DNA of 64,000 nt from Polytrichum commune (lineage: Eukaryota > Streptophyta > Polytrichopsida > Polytrichales > Polytrichaceae): assembly GCA_950295325.1 (NCBI GenBank), contig OX485808.1, positions 25,690,527 through 25,754,526 of the forward strand. Direction: 5' to 3'. A program made the position numbers and the translations under genes. This document shows positions 1-12,503 of this stretch, in pieces. The notes beneath the pieces are model-generated. The model saw only the letters and a list, made by a program, of their open reading frames with translations, did no database searches and was not told where the DNA came from. Every line of letters starts with the position of its first letter. The stretch's first letter is position 1.

Positions 1-1195
1 CCAATATCCACTAGCAAATACCTCATACTCAACTAGTATTTTGCAAATTTTTGACATCTTCAACATTAAATCAAAACAACAAAGAAACCCCTTAAAACAC
101 AATTGTACAATGTCTAGAGGTTCATAGTGAAACATCTACAATGTACCCTTGATATATGTTACCTTTATAAGTGTTAACATTTCTGATTGAGGATTTATAT
201 TTGCCCCCAATTAGAATTGTTGACACTTATAGAGGTAACAAATATTAGAGGGCAAACTATAGCCTTGAAGAACACCCAAGTGGTTGGTTGGTTGGTTTTG
301 GGAACCTAACTTGAGATACAACCCACCAACTAAGAGGAAGCAAGATTGCAAAATGGTACATGGCCAAGTTCAATGTGGATGAAAAAGAAGGTTATCATTA
401 AGAAAGAGGCGTCCATAGATGACTATGTCCATTTAACCCGCTCACTAGAGTCATATAATGCCGACATGGATGAGATCTATAATTTTTAGAAAAATGGAGT
501 TAAGATTTATGTGATGGCAGCTTGTAATCAATAATTCTTATTTCAAGTTTTGAAGAGAGGAGCATTGGCTACAACAATTAGAGTGATGTGACCACATATG
601 GATGATTATACCAATTTTCATTCAAATTTATACAAAAGTTGGTGATCACATCCACTTTTTATAATTTTGGAGATATTTATGGCTACCTCATCCACACATA
701 TCCATGGAATAATTGTAGATTTTTTTCTATTTTTAGAATAATAAATCGTTGGATTGAAAAAATCATTGTTTGTGATTGATTACCTTCATATGAAGCTTTG
801 ACAATTGTTGTAGCCAAGTATTGGCATGTAGATGAGCGGTTATGGGTTAACCTATAGATGAACCGTATACAACCCTAAAATTTTCCGCTTCAAATTTTTT
901 AGCAATTTCCATATTCATGAAAAAAAAATTGCATTCTCCTTAGAATTTATTTCCCTTCACAAGAAGAATAATTACATGTTGTTACTCCTCCTTAACAAAT
1001 GCGAGCTCTCTTATATTATTGATTATAGATGCCTCAACCTTAGTGGGCCAACACATGACATTTTGCGATTGTTGGCTACAAAGGGAACAAGTGGGTCTTA
1101 CCAATCTCCTCTAAATTCATGATTATTGAAGTCCTAGTTGGTGTCACCAACTTTAATTAATATATCATTAAATGTTTCTAGTCTACTTATTCCAA
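1..1195. other. Gene-poor AT-rich stretch with one hairpin
   Basis: No supported coding region was found here. Short open frames are broken by stops and show no recognisable motif. The only clear structure is the inverted repeat at 157-240, listed separately. Confidence 0.6.
157..240. repeat. Imperfect palindrome, MITE-like hairpin
   Basis: The left arm (157-190) begins TGTTACCTTTATAAGTG. The right arm (208-240) is its reverse complement with only a few mismatches, around a short T/C-rich loop. The size and AT-rich context fit a very small MITE or a foldback relic. No target-site duplication could be assigned, so the class is unknown. Confidence 0.6.
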
Positions 1196-1640
1196 TATCT
1201 ATATGTTTCACACAACTTTACTTGAGGTATGTCTCTACAATCAAGAAATGAAGAGGGCGAACCAACCCATATAGTGGTTCCTTGATAAATGATTGTAGCC
1301 CTACCAACAAGGAACCAAAGTACGGGTTCTTTTGCTTCAGTCGTCAAGAACTTGGTGTTAGGTTATAGACAAAATACTTTAGATACCGTTGGCAACTAGC
1401 CAACCCAACATAACATGTCTATATGTTTCGCACAACTTTACTTGAGACATGTCTCTACAGTCCAAAACCGAAGAGGGCAAACCAACCCATGTAGTGGTTC
1501 CTTGATGGATGATTGCAACCCTACCAAGAAGGATCCATTGTACGGGTTGTTTTGCTTCAGTTGTCAAGAACTTGGTGTTACTTTCTAGACGAAATGCCTT
1601 AAATATCGTTGGCTGATAGCCCGTCCGGCGCAACATATGC
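1196..1640. repeat. Two-copy tandem duplication, period about 220 bp
   Basis: Two adjacent copies start at about 1201 and 1421 with ATATGTTTCACACAACTTTA and ATATGTTTCGCACAACTTTA. They stay alignable to the shared CAGTYGTCAAGAACTTGGTG block near their ends. Substitutions are scattered, so this is an old segmental duplication. On the minus strand the second copy is open for 85 codons, but the other copy does not keep that frame and no known domain is visible. I treat it as non-coding repeat. Confidence 0.7.
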
Positions 1641-4124
1641 CAGATAATTATTTAAGGTACCAAAAGCTCAGTCTGACACTTCAAACAACAATGAAAGAAT
1701 TCCAACACATCCTTGTGACTTAGTATCAAAATCTTATTAGCTCGATACTATCCAATCAAGTGGGCACAAGGTGCTCATATTCCACACTACTCTTGTATGG
1801 AGATTTAGTATTTAAGTTCTTCTTGTGAGGTGTCCATAATCCATGTGGGATATGTAAACTTGAGAGATGAAGCTCTAGTTGTCCTCTTGTATGTATTTGT
1901 CCGTATCTTTTATGTAACAACTTCAAATGGTGATATTGTTTTTGGAGGTGGTACTATGTTTTTTTTTTTAAAAAAAACTTTCTTAGTTTAATGCAACTCC
2001 AAAAATCTTTATTTTTAGCACAAAACAAGCTCCAAGACTATATCCATAACACATTTTCTCTTTAAAGTATATGTAATGCCATTTGCTCAAAATTGAAGTG
2101 CCTTTTCACATGTAAGGTAATTCTTAAAAAATGGGAGATAGAGGAATTTCCAACATGGAGAATGTACTATCAAGTCGGTGCATTGCACCACATTATGCAT
2201 TGAACCACGCACATTCAATGGAAGAAGAAATTTGTTTATGGGCATACCACCTTGAAAGCCTTGGGCATTGTATTGACGACTATCCTCTCTTTAAATATCA
2301 ATGATATCATTAATATCATTAATAAAATTCAAACACCCAAACATTCTATCTTTTGAAATCAATGATATAATTGATAATTGTCATTCATACCAATTGGCAC
2401 TTGCAGTATCTAACGTTGCTTTCCTTTATGTCCCAAGACCCACTTTGCGAAGTCCACTTAGAGGTGAACGTTCTAGCTTCATGGGCCTTAGATGTAAATA
2501 AAAAATGGATCAAAATGTACTCCATGTGACTTGGGGTGCCCAATTATGATGGGCAAAAGTCCTAGGTGTAAGTCATGAGCACACCTTCTCCACTTAGCCA
2601 CTTATGGTTTAAGATATAATAATAATAATTAAACTTCTTAAGAATGGTTACAAGAAGAGAGCATATTACTTTCCATTATTCTCCTCTTCATGGTTGTTAG
2701 CATAGCACCCTTGGCATTTTATTAAGGCAACAAGTGTTTACTAATCAAGCATCATTTTATTTAAATTGTTGATGATGGTGTTTTTTGCATTGTAGGAGGT
2801 AGAATCAACAAAAGCAAGAGCAACATGACAAATTTCAAGAATGAGAGAACATGGGGTGGTGGATATGTGGATGATGGGATATCGGACACTATAAACTGTG
2901 TTTATAAAAATAAATTTGCAAAAGGTCTTGTGAGAATTGTTACAAGAAGGAAATTTTGAGGCAGCATCAAAAAAATCACATCCATATGGTTAAAAACTTG
3001 ATTTAATATTTAATTACTTTTTAATTTTTTGTTTTGCAATTGACCTTTTTTATGTTAATCATACAAGTAATTACTTCACAAAGTCATCTTGAACACGAAT
3101 TGCATTATTTTGATGAAAATTTGATTTGACTGACCAACATCATAACCAATTGCTAAAGCCATAGAGGTAGGGAAATCACATGATATGTTTTTCAAGTAGC
3201 ATTTGTCAAACGAGTTTCTCGGATGGAGATGAGATCCTTCATGAGGCATTGAGGGATAACCACATATGATTTTTTTTTTTAATTGTAATAGATTGTTTTG
3301 ATCATCACAAACTTAGGTGACTTTCTTCGAGCACACTAAGGAGTGTGTTACGTGCTCAAAATTTTAGACACTTCTATCCGAGTATCAAATTCCGCATATC
3401 TTAAAATGAGACTAGTAGGCTGCAATATAATGCATGGAATTTAATAGAGTCAACCATACCTTTATCATTTGATCATGAGACATTCACGTAGTAAAGTTAC
3501 AAGTATATGTTGATTATGCAAACCCAGTCTGTCTCAGATGGAGAGTTGTTTCATATTAATACACTTCTAAGTCATATACCGTAGGTTCATAGCTGGTCCG
3601 ACACTAAATAATTCTAAAAATAGATGCCGAAATTTTTGGAATATTATTGGAAATTTTCCGAATATAAAATTAATTATTTTTCAAAATTGCCAAAAAGTAA
3701 GAAATTTTTACTTCTCACTAGAGTTTTACTTACAGTGGAAGCATATGTGAATTTTGAAAGAGAGAAGGTGCTCCTTTTGTAATCAAGCTCACTTAATGTC
3801 CACAAAGAATATGGGTTAAGAAGTAGCAAGACTCTAGGTGAGGCTTTTTAAATGTGTTGTACACAAATTTTTGGAGTCCAATTGAGCATAGAAAATGAAG
3901 TTTTATAGAATTTTGTCTTACTAACAAAAGTTGAGAAATCAATCCTTCTTCCACCTCCAACAAGTTTTGTGTCAAAATAAGTCTTTATGCAAAAGATATG
4001 GACAAAACATTGCAGCCGTGTAAAGATCAAAAAATTAAAATGCGTTCATAACAGTTTTTCGGAGCTCATTTGTGCATAGAAGATCAACTTTTTTGGAATT
4101 TTGTTGGTCCCTAGCTTGTTGGGG
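1641..4124. other. No gene recognised
   Basis: AT-rich sequence with scattered short open frames and no recognisable product, RNA gene or terminal repeat. Two similar blocks near 3855-3920 and 4040-4090 share GGA-GYYCAWTTG-GCATAGAA and a following TAGAATTTTG/GGAATTTTG motif. They look like the degenerate internal subrepeats seen inside the LTRs of this window and may mark the decayed body of the LTR fragment that follows. Confidence 0.5.
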
Positions 4125-4610
4125 CTGTGAGATTCCAACAGAGGTTAGTTTCGGGTGCAGACACTGTGCAAGTCGAGAAAAAGGCGAGGTGGATTGGAAG
4201 GAGGCCTGGGAGGCCACCACAGCCGAGAAGGTTGTCTCCACACTGCCCATCTACTAGGTGGTGTTCTCCGAAGCCAAAGGGCAGTTGTCCCACATTGAGC
4301 AGTATCAACAGAGGTCAACCTTAGCTTAGAAATTGAGTAGGATTTAGTTGGGGATTAGGATGCTAGTGAGTGGGTGGGTGTTGATGCTAGTGGATGATTA
4401 TGTGTGACAATGATGACAAGGGTCTGAAGTATTTTTGAATGCTTGGACCTTGTGTCATATTGAATAAAGTTGTGGGTTGAAATTTACATTAAGGAAGCAT
4501 TGAGTATCAAATTCTAGGGGCTAAGTGGAGCTTAGCAAATGCATGTGGGCCATAAGCTCTCACCCGGATTACGACGCATAAGGGTGGGGGTTTATGGCTG
4601 ACATCTCACA
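4125..4610 (+). mobile_element. 5'-truncated LTR fragment (3' end preserved)
   Basis: The 3' part matches the outer solo LTR that ends at 30622. Both have GAATAAAGTTGTG (near 4464 and 30480), then CACCCGGA...GACGCATAAGGGTGGGGG, then a TTTA...CTCACA terminus ending near 4610. The GAATAAAG is a plausible LTR polyadenylation signal. No matching TGTGAG 5' end or TSD was found upstream, so this is a truncated remnant. The left boundary is approximate. Confidence 0.55.
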
Positions 4611-5946
4611 AAAATAAAGCACTTTAGCTTCATTACATGCATCAAAAACTCGACAACATTATACATTTGACCTCTTACACCTTAACAAATTTGAAATGCA
4701 CAAAACTATAGCACTTGGGTTTCAAAAAATGTATCAAACATTCAATATCAACATACCATTGATATCCAACATCTTCAAAAAATCAAAATCCACAAAACAT
4801 AGCACTTGGTCTTCACAACTTGCATCAAAAATTGAACATTAGTGTACATTTGGCTTCTAAAAACAAACCCAAAGAACCAAGCAACCCAAATCAAAATGGA
4901 AAAGGATAATTTATCTTGAACATAGCTATCATGGCTAACTTTTCTACCAAGGGCATCAACACCATGTATAGCAAGGGGAAGAGGGAGAAAGAGGAGAATA
5001 ACAACACTAGAGGGTAGAGAGATGGAACATGACAATGGCATGTAAAATTATAGTTTAAGGTTCCATTTGTATTGCCCTCTATAATAACGGCTACACTCCC
5101 TAATGACTTCTACCATCCTACAAACACTTTATTCAAGAATTCAACCCAATGAACACATTGCCACCCAAAACATGTACCCATAACATAGAAATAGCTACCC
5201 ATTGGCTACCTATTGTCTACCTAGTGGTTGCCGGAGTGGTGACGGTTATCATTTATAGATATCATAGCTCCCAAAATACATGATCCTTATCAAAAATATG
5301 GATTTAATCCCGTGTCAACCCCTTTGCAGTAAAATTAGTAGTGGAAATGGTAGTACTAGATAAAGCCACATGGAACATAATGGCAATCCACAGGGAGGTC
5401 ACTAGCTATATACTTTTGTAAACCACATGTGGTTGGGGGTTATTCAAAGATGGGATATTTATATAAATTTATTGATTAATTGGCACCCTATTAGTAGATA
5501 ATACGGTACTTTGAGGTATTTTTCAAGACCCTATGGGTAAATATAAATTACACCATGAACTTATTTTATGGACTTTGTTTTAATTGTAAACTATACCACT
5601 TATCAAAGTCTTGGAATATTGACATAAATTGATGTTGATACGTAACAAAACAGCAACAATACATTAACAAAACTTTCAAATAATAAAAATTTGTGCTCTA
5701 TGCGTAAAGTGTTGCAATTTGGTGCGGTTACCTTCAAAAACATGAACAAAAACTAGAACAAAGGAAAAAATTAAATTGTTCTCACATTCATGTAATGTGT
5801 TAATAAAACACGACCAAATGAACCTACAACATTAGTCACATGTCCAACATTATTTTATGCAAAGAATCAAATGCCCAACCCGTTAGATGCAGTCAACGCC
5901 AGGATGGCAGTCGTAGAGGCGGGAAGGGCAAGGATTTTTTTTGGTG

Positions 5947-6062
5947 TTTGTTTTGTGTCTTGATGTTGGCCTGATTTTTTTTGTCTTTGTTTTGTGTGTG
6001 GATGGTGGCTTGGTTTTTGGGTCTCTGTTTTGTGTGTTCATGCTAGCGTGATCTTTTTATTT
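5947..6062. repeat. T/G-rich short tandem repeat, about 3 copies
   Basis: Three units of about 38-39 bp begin TTTGTTTTGTGTCTTGATG, TTTGTTTTGTGTGTGGATG and TCTGTTTTGTGTGTTCATG. The copies are diverged and end in T-rich runs. Confidence 0.55.
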
Positions 6063-7289
6063 TTTTCCCATTTTTTTTCCCATTTTGTATCTTTATGTTG
6101 GTTTTTTTCCCCATCTTCACTCTTAATTATAATCACATTAGTCACATTAGTGCCCTGCAACTAATGTGACTAGCACCCTCACAAGGCATTAGTCATATTA
6201 GTCACATTAGTGTAAACCTTGGAGAACTGCCAAAATAACTATAGTTAACTGGAATTTTTTCAATACATTTTAGGGAACAACTATAGTTAACTAAAAAAAT
6301 TCCAAGTATTATTATTTATTTGAAGCACTTTGCCTCTTGATTTGCTTCAATTGAGGGTCTTTAATATGCTCAGGTCACCGAGTATCATCAAGAAATGCCT
6401 TTATAAAATCATTACAATAAATTGGGCTCAATGTTATACATCACAATGTTGGGCTTTGGAACAATCTCCATGTACACCACCAACACAAATAATACACTAG
6501 TGACACTACAACATTACAATAGAATTCCGTGAACATTTTGTGCTCAACTTTAGCTAACTAGATATTTAGTTAATTAAATATAATTATAATTATCTAGAGT
6601 TTTTGGCATACTGAATTTTAAACAACTATGGTAACTACATTTCTTGGTATGTCAAATTATGAACAACCATAGTTATGAAAGGCGACTAGTTAACTAATAC
6701 TTGAATTAGTTGGTGAGTTATCTAAGGTCTGCATTAGTGCGACTACTCTATGGGAGTTGGCCCATGCCTCTGTGGCTACCCCACTTAGGCCATCGTGGCC
6801 AGCCCACGACTCCACCATGGCCGGGGGAATGGGTACCGTGACTGCATGACGGGTGCCGCATTGAGGCTACTACCCGGCACCTCCCCACGCCACTCGTCCA
6901 CAATGCCCCGGGACCCTTCAAATAGCCTTTGACGAACGTATTTGATGGGCGCCCATTGGCGATGTTGTTATATACTAAATTATAAACACATGACATTTGA
7001 CCTTAGTATAATTAGTATTATCTTCTTCTTGCGTGACATATGAAATTGTAGTATTAGCTGGTAATTATATTAATGAAGGATTAAAAAATGAATAACTAAA
7101 GACCAAATTTTAATAAATTCAAAAAATTATGAGAATTATTGAAGAATCAGATGGAAATTCTAAAGAATACATAATCACAAGATAACCATTAATTTAGTTC
7201 TTAAATTTGTATTTGAATAATCAATACATTTGTACCAAAATGCCAAATAATAAAGAGAAAATGAACATTCATCAACTCTAATCAAAGGA

Positions 7290-7390
7290 AAATGGCATTC
7301 GAAGGATGGCGCCCAAAAAAATGCGCCCAAGTGATGGCGCCCAATAAAATGGCCCAACCAAAGGCGCCCAAGTAATGGTGCCCAAATGGT
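7290..7390. repeat. Degenerate GGCGCCCAAGTGATGG-type tandem repeat
   Basis: The words GGCGCCCAA, GCGCCCAAGTGATGG, GGCGCCCAATAAAATGG and GGCGCCCAAGTAATGG recur about every 20-25 bp in an otherwise AT-rich region. No function can be assigned. Confidence 0.5.
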
Positions 7391-9001
7391 GCCTCAATTT
7401 CCCATGGTCATCAACCATTTCATCGTTCTTGGAGATTGGAGATTGGAGATTGTGTGTTGTTTTGTGGATGATTGGATGTTGTATTGTGTTTTGTGGACGG
7501 TATTTCATTGGCGATGTTATTGTTATTATCACTCATTCTAGTTCTTTAAAACTCTTTGGTTTGTTATCACTTTACGCCAATTTAAGTTATTCTTCAATTT
7601 TATAGTTTAGAGAATACCTTGCATATTTTTGAAATTTTATATATATTCTTTATTTTCTAAATCAAAATTTCTTTTTGAAATTAATTTAGTTTAAAGTGTG
7701 TTTTTTAGATATCCTACATAGCACTTAACACTTTATGTGGTCTTTTTGTTCATCCTATAAGTATCACTTTTGATACTTCATTCTTGATTGTTCTTAATTT
7801 CTTTGAGAAAGTTTCAAAGACGTGTCTAGGAACTTATTAAGGTCTTTCTACATAAGTTTGAAAAAACTTGTTACAAAACTATCATCTATTACGATAGAAG
7901 GCTTTATATTCCATCTTCACATGTGCCAGTGTCTAGTTTCCACATGGGTTACAAGTGGGTCGTGATGATAGTGAGCATGACATGTGGCATAATTTGAGGG
8001 GCATAACACTATTTGTATCGGAATAAAGGGCCATCTACGGTAGTGTGGATTAGGGGAGTGCTATCTTGTCAGCGGTGATCAGTGAGCAATGAGCGATGAG
8101 TGGTAATTTGTGAGCGGTGAAGAAAACAAAATATTTGGTAATAGGACCACTAGTATCCTATAACTGTGGCCTTAAGAATATAATTTTAGGGTTCAGTATT
8201 AAGAAGATTGAGGAGGACAAACAACATGAATGCTAGATTGTGAGCAATGAGCAACAAAAAAATCCAATATGTACATGAATATGGGCATATATATATTTAT
8301 CATATACAAATTTCCATAGTTGTATTGCATGCCATACGATAGTGGAATGGACAAAGTTCAAGTGAAAGAGGCTCATGTTAATGATAATCATTAACATTCG
8401 TAATATGAACACATTAAACAATGAAACAAAACATGTTGCAAATGATACTCAATTTGGTAATAGGTCATTTGTACAACACAAATATAGAGAGTGCAAAAAA
8501 GATAGAGTTGGAAACAAAACATGTGTAAGTTATTCAAGGTATATCATAAGTAAATGTATCTAAAAGAATTGATACCAATAATGAATGTGGCAGTTGAACA
8601 CGTGCTAACAAAAAACTAACCATCACTATAACTTGAAGTGATGAATGTTGATCATGATTTGGCCTCAAAATATATGAAATCCAAAACCCGATGATGATAA
8701 CTTCTACCTTTGCTATGGGTAGAAGAAGGGGAAGATTGAACACCAAGAACGGAAGCCATGGTCTCGGCATACATAGGGAGGCTTCATGAAGGTTGTGGAC
8801 TTGCTACAATTCTTTAATCTTTAAAAAAAGGTCGCCAACGTGGGCGCCATTGTGGTATCACATTGCTAGCACACAACAACATAGATGTCTTAATAATTAT
8901 TGATGTATTTATAATAATCCAAATAACTACATATACAATATAGTTCAAGTGAAAATTATAGAATCAACCATGAAGTTTTGAACAAGATAAACAAACATAA
9001 C

Positions 9002-12000
9002 TTACTCACAAAATAAATTGATGGCCTCGTGATTAACAATTGGAGAATTATCCGAGTCTTCAAAATTGGTATCTTTGCCAATAGGTAAACGAGATTGTAG
9101 AATCAAAGGCTTTAAGACGGAATCAAAAACATCTTTATCACCTTCCAATGCCAAAAGGTGACACTTCAAAGTGTGGCAAGCATGTATAGAGGATCCTATC
9201 AAAGAGATAATAAATAATTTTTAGGAGAACAATCAATGAGAGCATGTTAGTTTGTACAGAAAACATATTTAAAATAATTATGAAACAAAAACAAAATAAT
9301 TCATACCGGTGGCAACAGTGAGGTTTGCAACAATGCCTTTGGGTTTTGAGAAAGCATCAATCAAAACTTGGAAAACAATGGATGTTTTCTTCGTGGACCT
9401 CTCCAAAGTGTGATATCATCATCTCTCATCACTTGAGAAGTAATATCCGTGAAGTTGTATAAACATCATCATCCAAATTTATATCATTCTTCAAAAGATC
9501 TTTGTCCATATTCATATGAAAAGACAAAGGCATGTGTTTCAATCCAGAAGTATTACTAAAAGAGCATACAAGTAAGAGCGCCATGAACTTGACGGTTTGC
9601 ACAACAAATCTAAAATAAGTATTACAACAAACCAATCAATTATAATGTACAAAAACAACATGATTCATTAAATTGAAAAAAAAATCGAGAAAAATGAATC
9701 GTAAGACTAACCGTTTTATTTGGAGTGCGAGAATCGGATAGACGTAGTGGGTTCACACAAGTCCAAGGTTCATGACCAACCTTGAAATTATAATTGAAAA
9801 AAAAAATGAGGACAATTATTTCGTCCACTTGGAGCTTCATGATGAAATATCAACAAAGCATCATTGTCATGAAGATAGTGCATGAAAAATGAAAATAAAA
9901 TAAGAATAATTTATTAGACCTTACATTCCAAGAAGGTATTGAAGAAAGAGGTATTGTAGTCTAGGCACATGAAGCCCCTCTGGAATATTTGCAATAAGTA
10001 AAAAACAAAGTTGGATTGATAATTTAAGATATAGTTTGAAAATATGAGTAAAAAAATTCTTAATAAGAAATGCATTGATGTCGTGAAAAGATAAAGGCCA
10101 AGACTTTAATTTTTCTTTGATATTCAATATGTTTAAAAAATAATCATTCAAAATGAGCTCAAATGAATATTTTTCAAGACTACATGGTATAGTTTGAAAA
10201 CCTTTGGTCTTGATTCTCAAAGAAATAAAAGGCTCTAAAATGATAGAAAGAGCAAGGTTGGTATCTGATGGAGTTGCAAGTTTAAAAACCTTAAGTTTCT
10301 TGCCAAAAGGTTCATCACTGAAGATGCCATTATCTTTAGACTATTTAGACACTTAAGTAATATTTTTTCTTTTGACTTTTGTGGGTGGTCTAAGTCGTAA
10401 GTCTTTTTTCACTATAGGTGGAACAAATGGAGGCTCAAGATGATTACACAATTCCAATTTAGAATGCAGAGTTTTATTCTTAGGACAATCCAAATACTAT
10501 TCATATTCATATCAATGGACCTCATCCTAATCTTAGCATATTTTTGGAGCAAACATAGAATTTCCCAATTGAACATTCTTGAAACTATTAAAAAACATTG
10601 ACCAGTAGCTTGTCCAAAGCACTGGCAGGTAGTAACACATGCTTAAAATTTATGTAAAAACAAAAATAAAAAACAAGTCAAATGAAATGAAAAATCACAT
10701 GAGAATCAAACATAAAATATATACAATAAAAAAATCAAATATACTTGTAACCAACCTGTCTCATAACTTGAAGTTCTCTTGGCTATTTATCGAAAGTCAT
10801 GCTTTTCATAATGCCATCATTCAATTGAAACAATTTGTGAAATATCATTTCCTAGCAAGTAACCCTCCAAGATTCAATATAATCAGCAAAAAATTGCAAA
10901 GGTTTTGTTGCATTAAGGGCGATCTTGATGATGATTTTTAATTCAAAAATTGCAGATTCATGAAGAGCAAGAGTTTTTTTAACCAACTATTGAAAAAATA
11001 AAACAAATAAGAACAAAACATATTGGAGAAATATTTTTACATTTAAAAAAAAATCGATCAAAAATATATTTAAATAATATATTCATACCCGGCTAAAAAT
11101 GTTACCTTGTATAACCACAAATCAAAAGCCGTATCAGAATAGGCATCTTTGGAAATTCCAAACTTATTTGAAATGCAAGAATCGGTTTTTACATCTCCAA
11201 CCATTTCATGTTTTACATAGCATCTACTTTTGATATCACATAGATATTGAAGTTTATTTTTTTATTTAAGGCTCATCATAACACAAATCATTATGTCGTT
11301 TCATTTGGGCCAAGAAAACATATCCTAAACTAGAATTTGCAATGGGTAAATGTTTTGTAAGACTAGGCTATAATATGACATATTTAGCATTCATTACGGC
11401 ATTTATAAATTCCATTATCTCTTCACAAGACTTATTATGCTCCAAAGTGAGCTCAAAATATTTTTTCTTGGCCGAATCTCCTGCCTTAACAAGATCACTT
11501 TGAAAAAACAATAACATTAGTTGAATGAAAAAATGATATAAGATAAGAATATCATAAAAAAACATAGATAGATACGAAACTTACATTTTATAAATAATCC
11601 AAGAAGAGATCCCATATAAGCGTATACTACAGTACAATTATTTTTGTGTTGCATTTCTTATAATTGATAAGGTGTCAATAAATTTATGAAGTTTTCAATA
11701 GACAAGCTTCCAATGGCTTGCACATGATACAACTGATAAGAAAATGGTCTTTAGGTGTTCAACATGGCTGAAACAACTAGAATGAATTGAATAAGAAATA
11801 TAATAAGAAACCAAATTAAAAATTGAATATAAAGTATGTGATGAAAACATAAAACTAAATAAAAATTTGATAAATAAAAAAATCATACGTAAAGAACGCT
11901 TACATGTTGAGGTTATACATTGCAATAAGTAACACAACAATCTCGGAGATGGATTCAAAAAAATAGAATCCACTAAAATGTGCCAATTTGTATTTCCATA

Positions 12001-12503
12001 ACTAACCTAATCAATAACATACCTCCACATTTTCAAACGATGATTTCGATCCCAAACCCATAAAATCTTACCCACAAATTTATCGAAAATATCAGCTGCT
12101 TTTAAATATTTATCGAATTTTATACTTGCATTTTTTCAAAGTCTATCAACTTTGAGGTCACATCCTTGGTATCTAAATAACTGTTCACCGCTGAAATAAA
12201 AAATATGGCACTTCCAAATCTAGACCTATGAATAAATCTCTGCTTCAACTTTAGAATATAGGATATCAAAGTTAGTTGAACCAAAGGCATTGAGAGCAAA
12301 CAATATAAAGGATTGAAGAACCTTGACTTTAAAGGAGGTTAAAACTGCAACTTCTCAATCAATGAATTCGAATAAAATGAATGATCACTAAATATAGTTT
12401 GTGCTCTCAAATGATAAGAATTTGCCTCAACACTCAATTCAAATAAATCATCTTGTAACTTGCTATCAAAAGCCAAATGCTTTGAGATATTGTTAGTTTC
12501 CAT
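9002..12503 (-). pseudogene. Degenerate multi-exon gene, C-terminal beta-class DNA methyltransferase-like domain
   Basis: A series of minus-strand exon-like blocks with plausible GT-AG borders: a start block at 12503-12339 (ATG at 12503), then blocks ending in donors near 12023, 11106 and 10756, and later blocks at about 10620-9925, 9870-9705, 9610-9307 and 9201-9002. The last two join cleanly across a phase-1 intron: VANLTVATG, then SSIHACHTLKCHLLALEGD. Just upstream lies VLIDAFSKPKGIV. The order (LI--FSKP--IV, then -L--ATGSS-, then LE-D--VF) matches motifs X and I of beta-class N6-adenine/N4-cytosine methyltransferases (pfam01555-like), where the usual form is LI--(Y/F)SKPGD-VLDPF-GSGTT...R---IE-D--YF. 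The motif I acidic residue is N here, and no DPPY/F catalytic motif could be located upstream. In-frame stops and at least one frameshift (near 9385) show decay. The frame may continue past 9002, because GTAAGTTATG there is a strong donor. It could be a host gene or transposon cargo. Confidence 0.45.

Larger units (their letters stand above)
4611..9001. other. Gene-poor stretch with several small repeats
   Basis: No coding region is supported. Contents seen: a degenerate 38-39 bp T/G-rich tandem repeat (about 3 copies, 5947-6062, core TTGTTTTGTGT), an inverted cluster of CATTAGTCACATTAGTG (6131-6212), a GC-rich island (6745-6965) with no recognisable coding content, a run of GGCGCCCAA-type short repeats (7305-7390), and TGAGCAATGAG motifs at 8080-8115 and 8241-8256. 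Confidence 0.5.

Noticed and set aside
6748-6996. 82-codon minus frame in a GC-rich island
   Set aside because: No recognisable domain or start context. The GC content alone explains the open frame.
8850-8880. GTGGTATCACATTGC as a tRNA-Met primer-binding site
   Set aside because: The match to TGGTATCAGAGC breaks after TGGTATCA, and no LTR end lies next to it.
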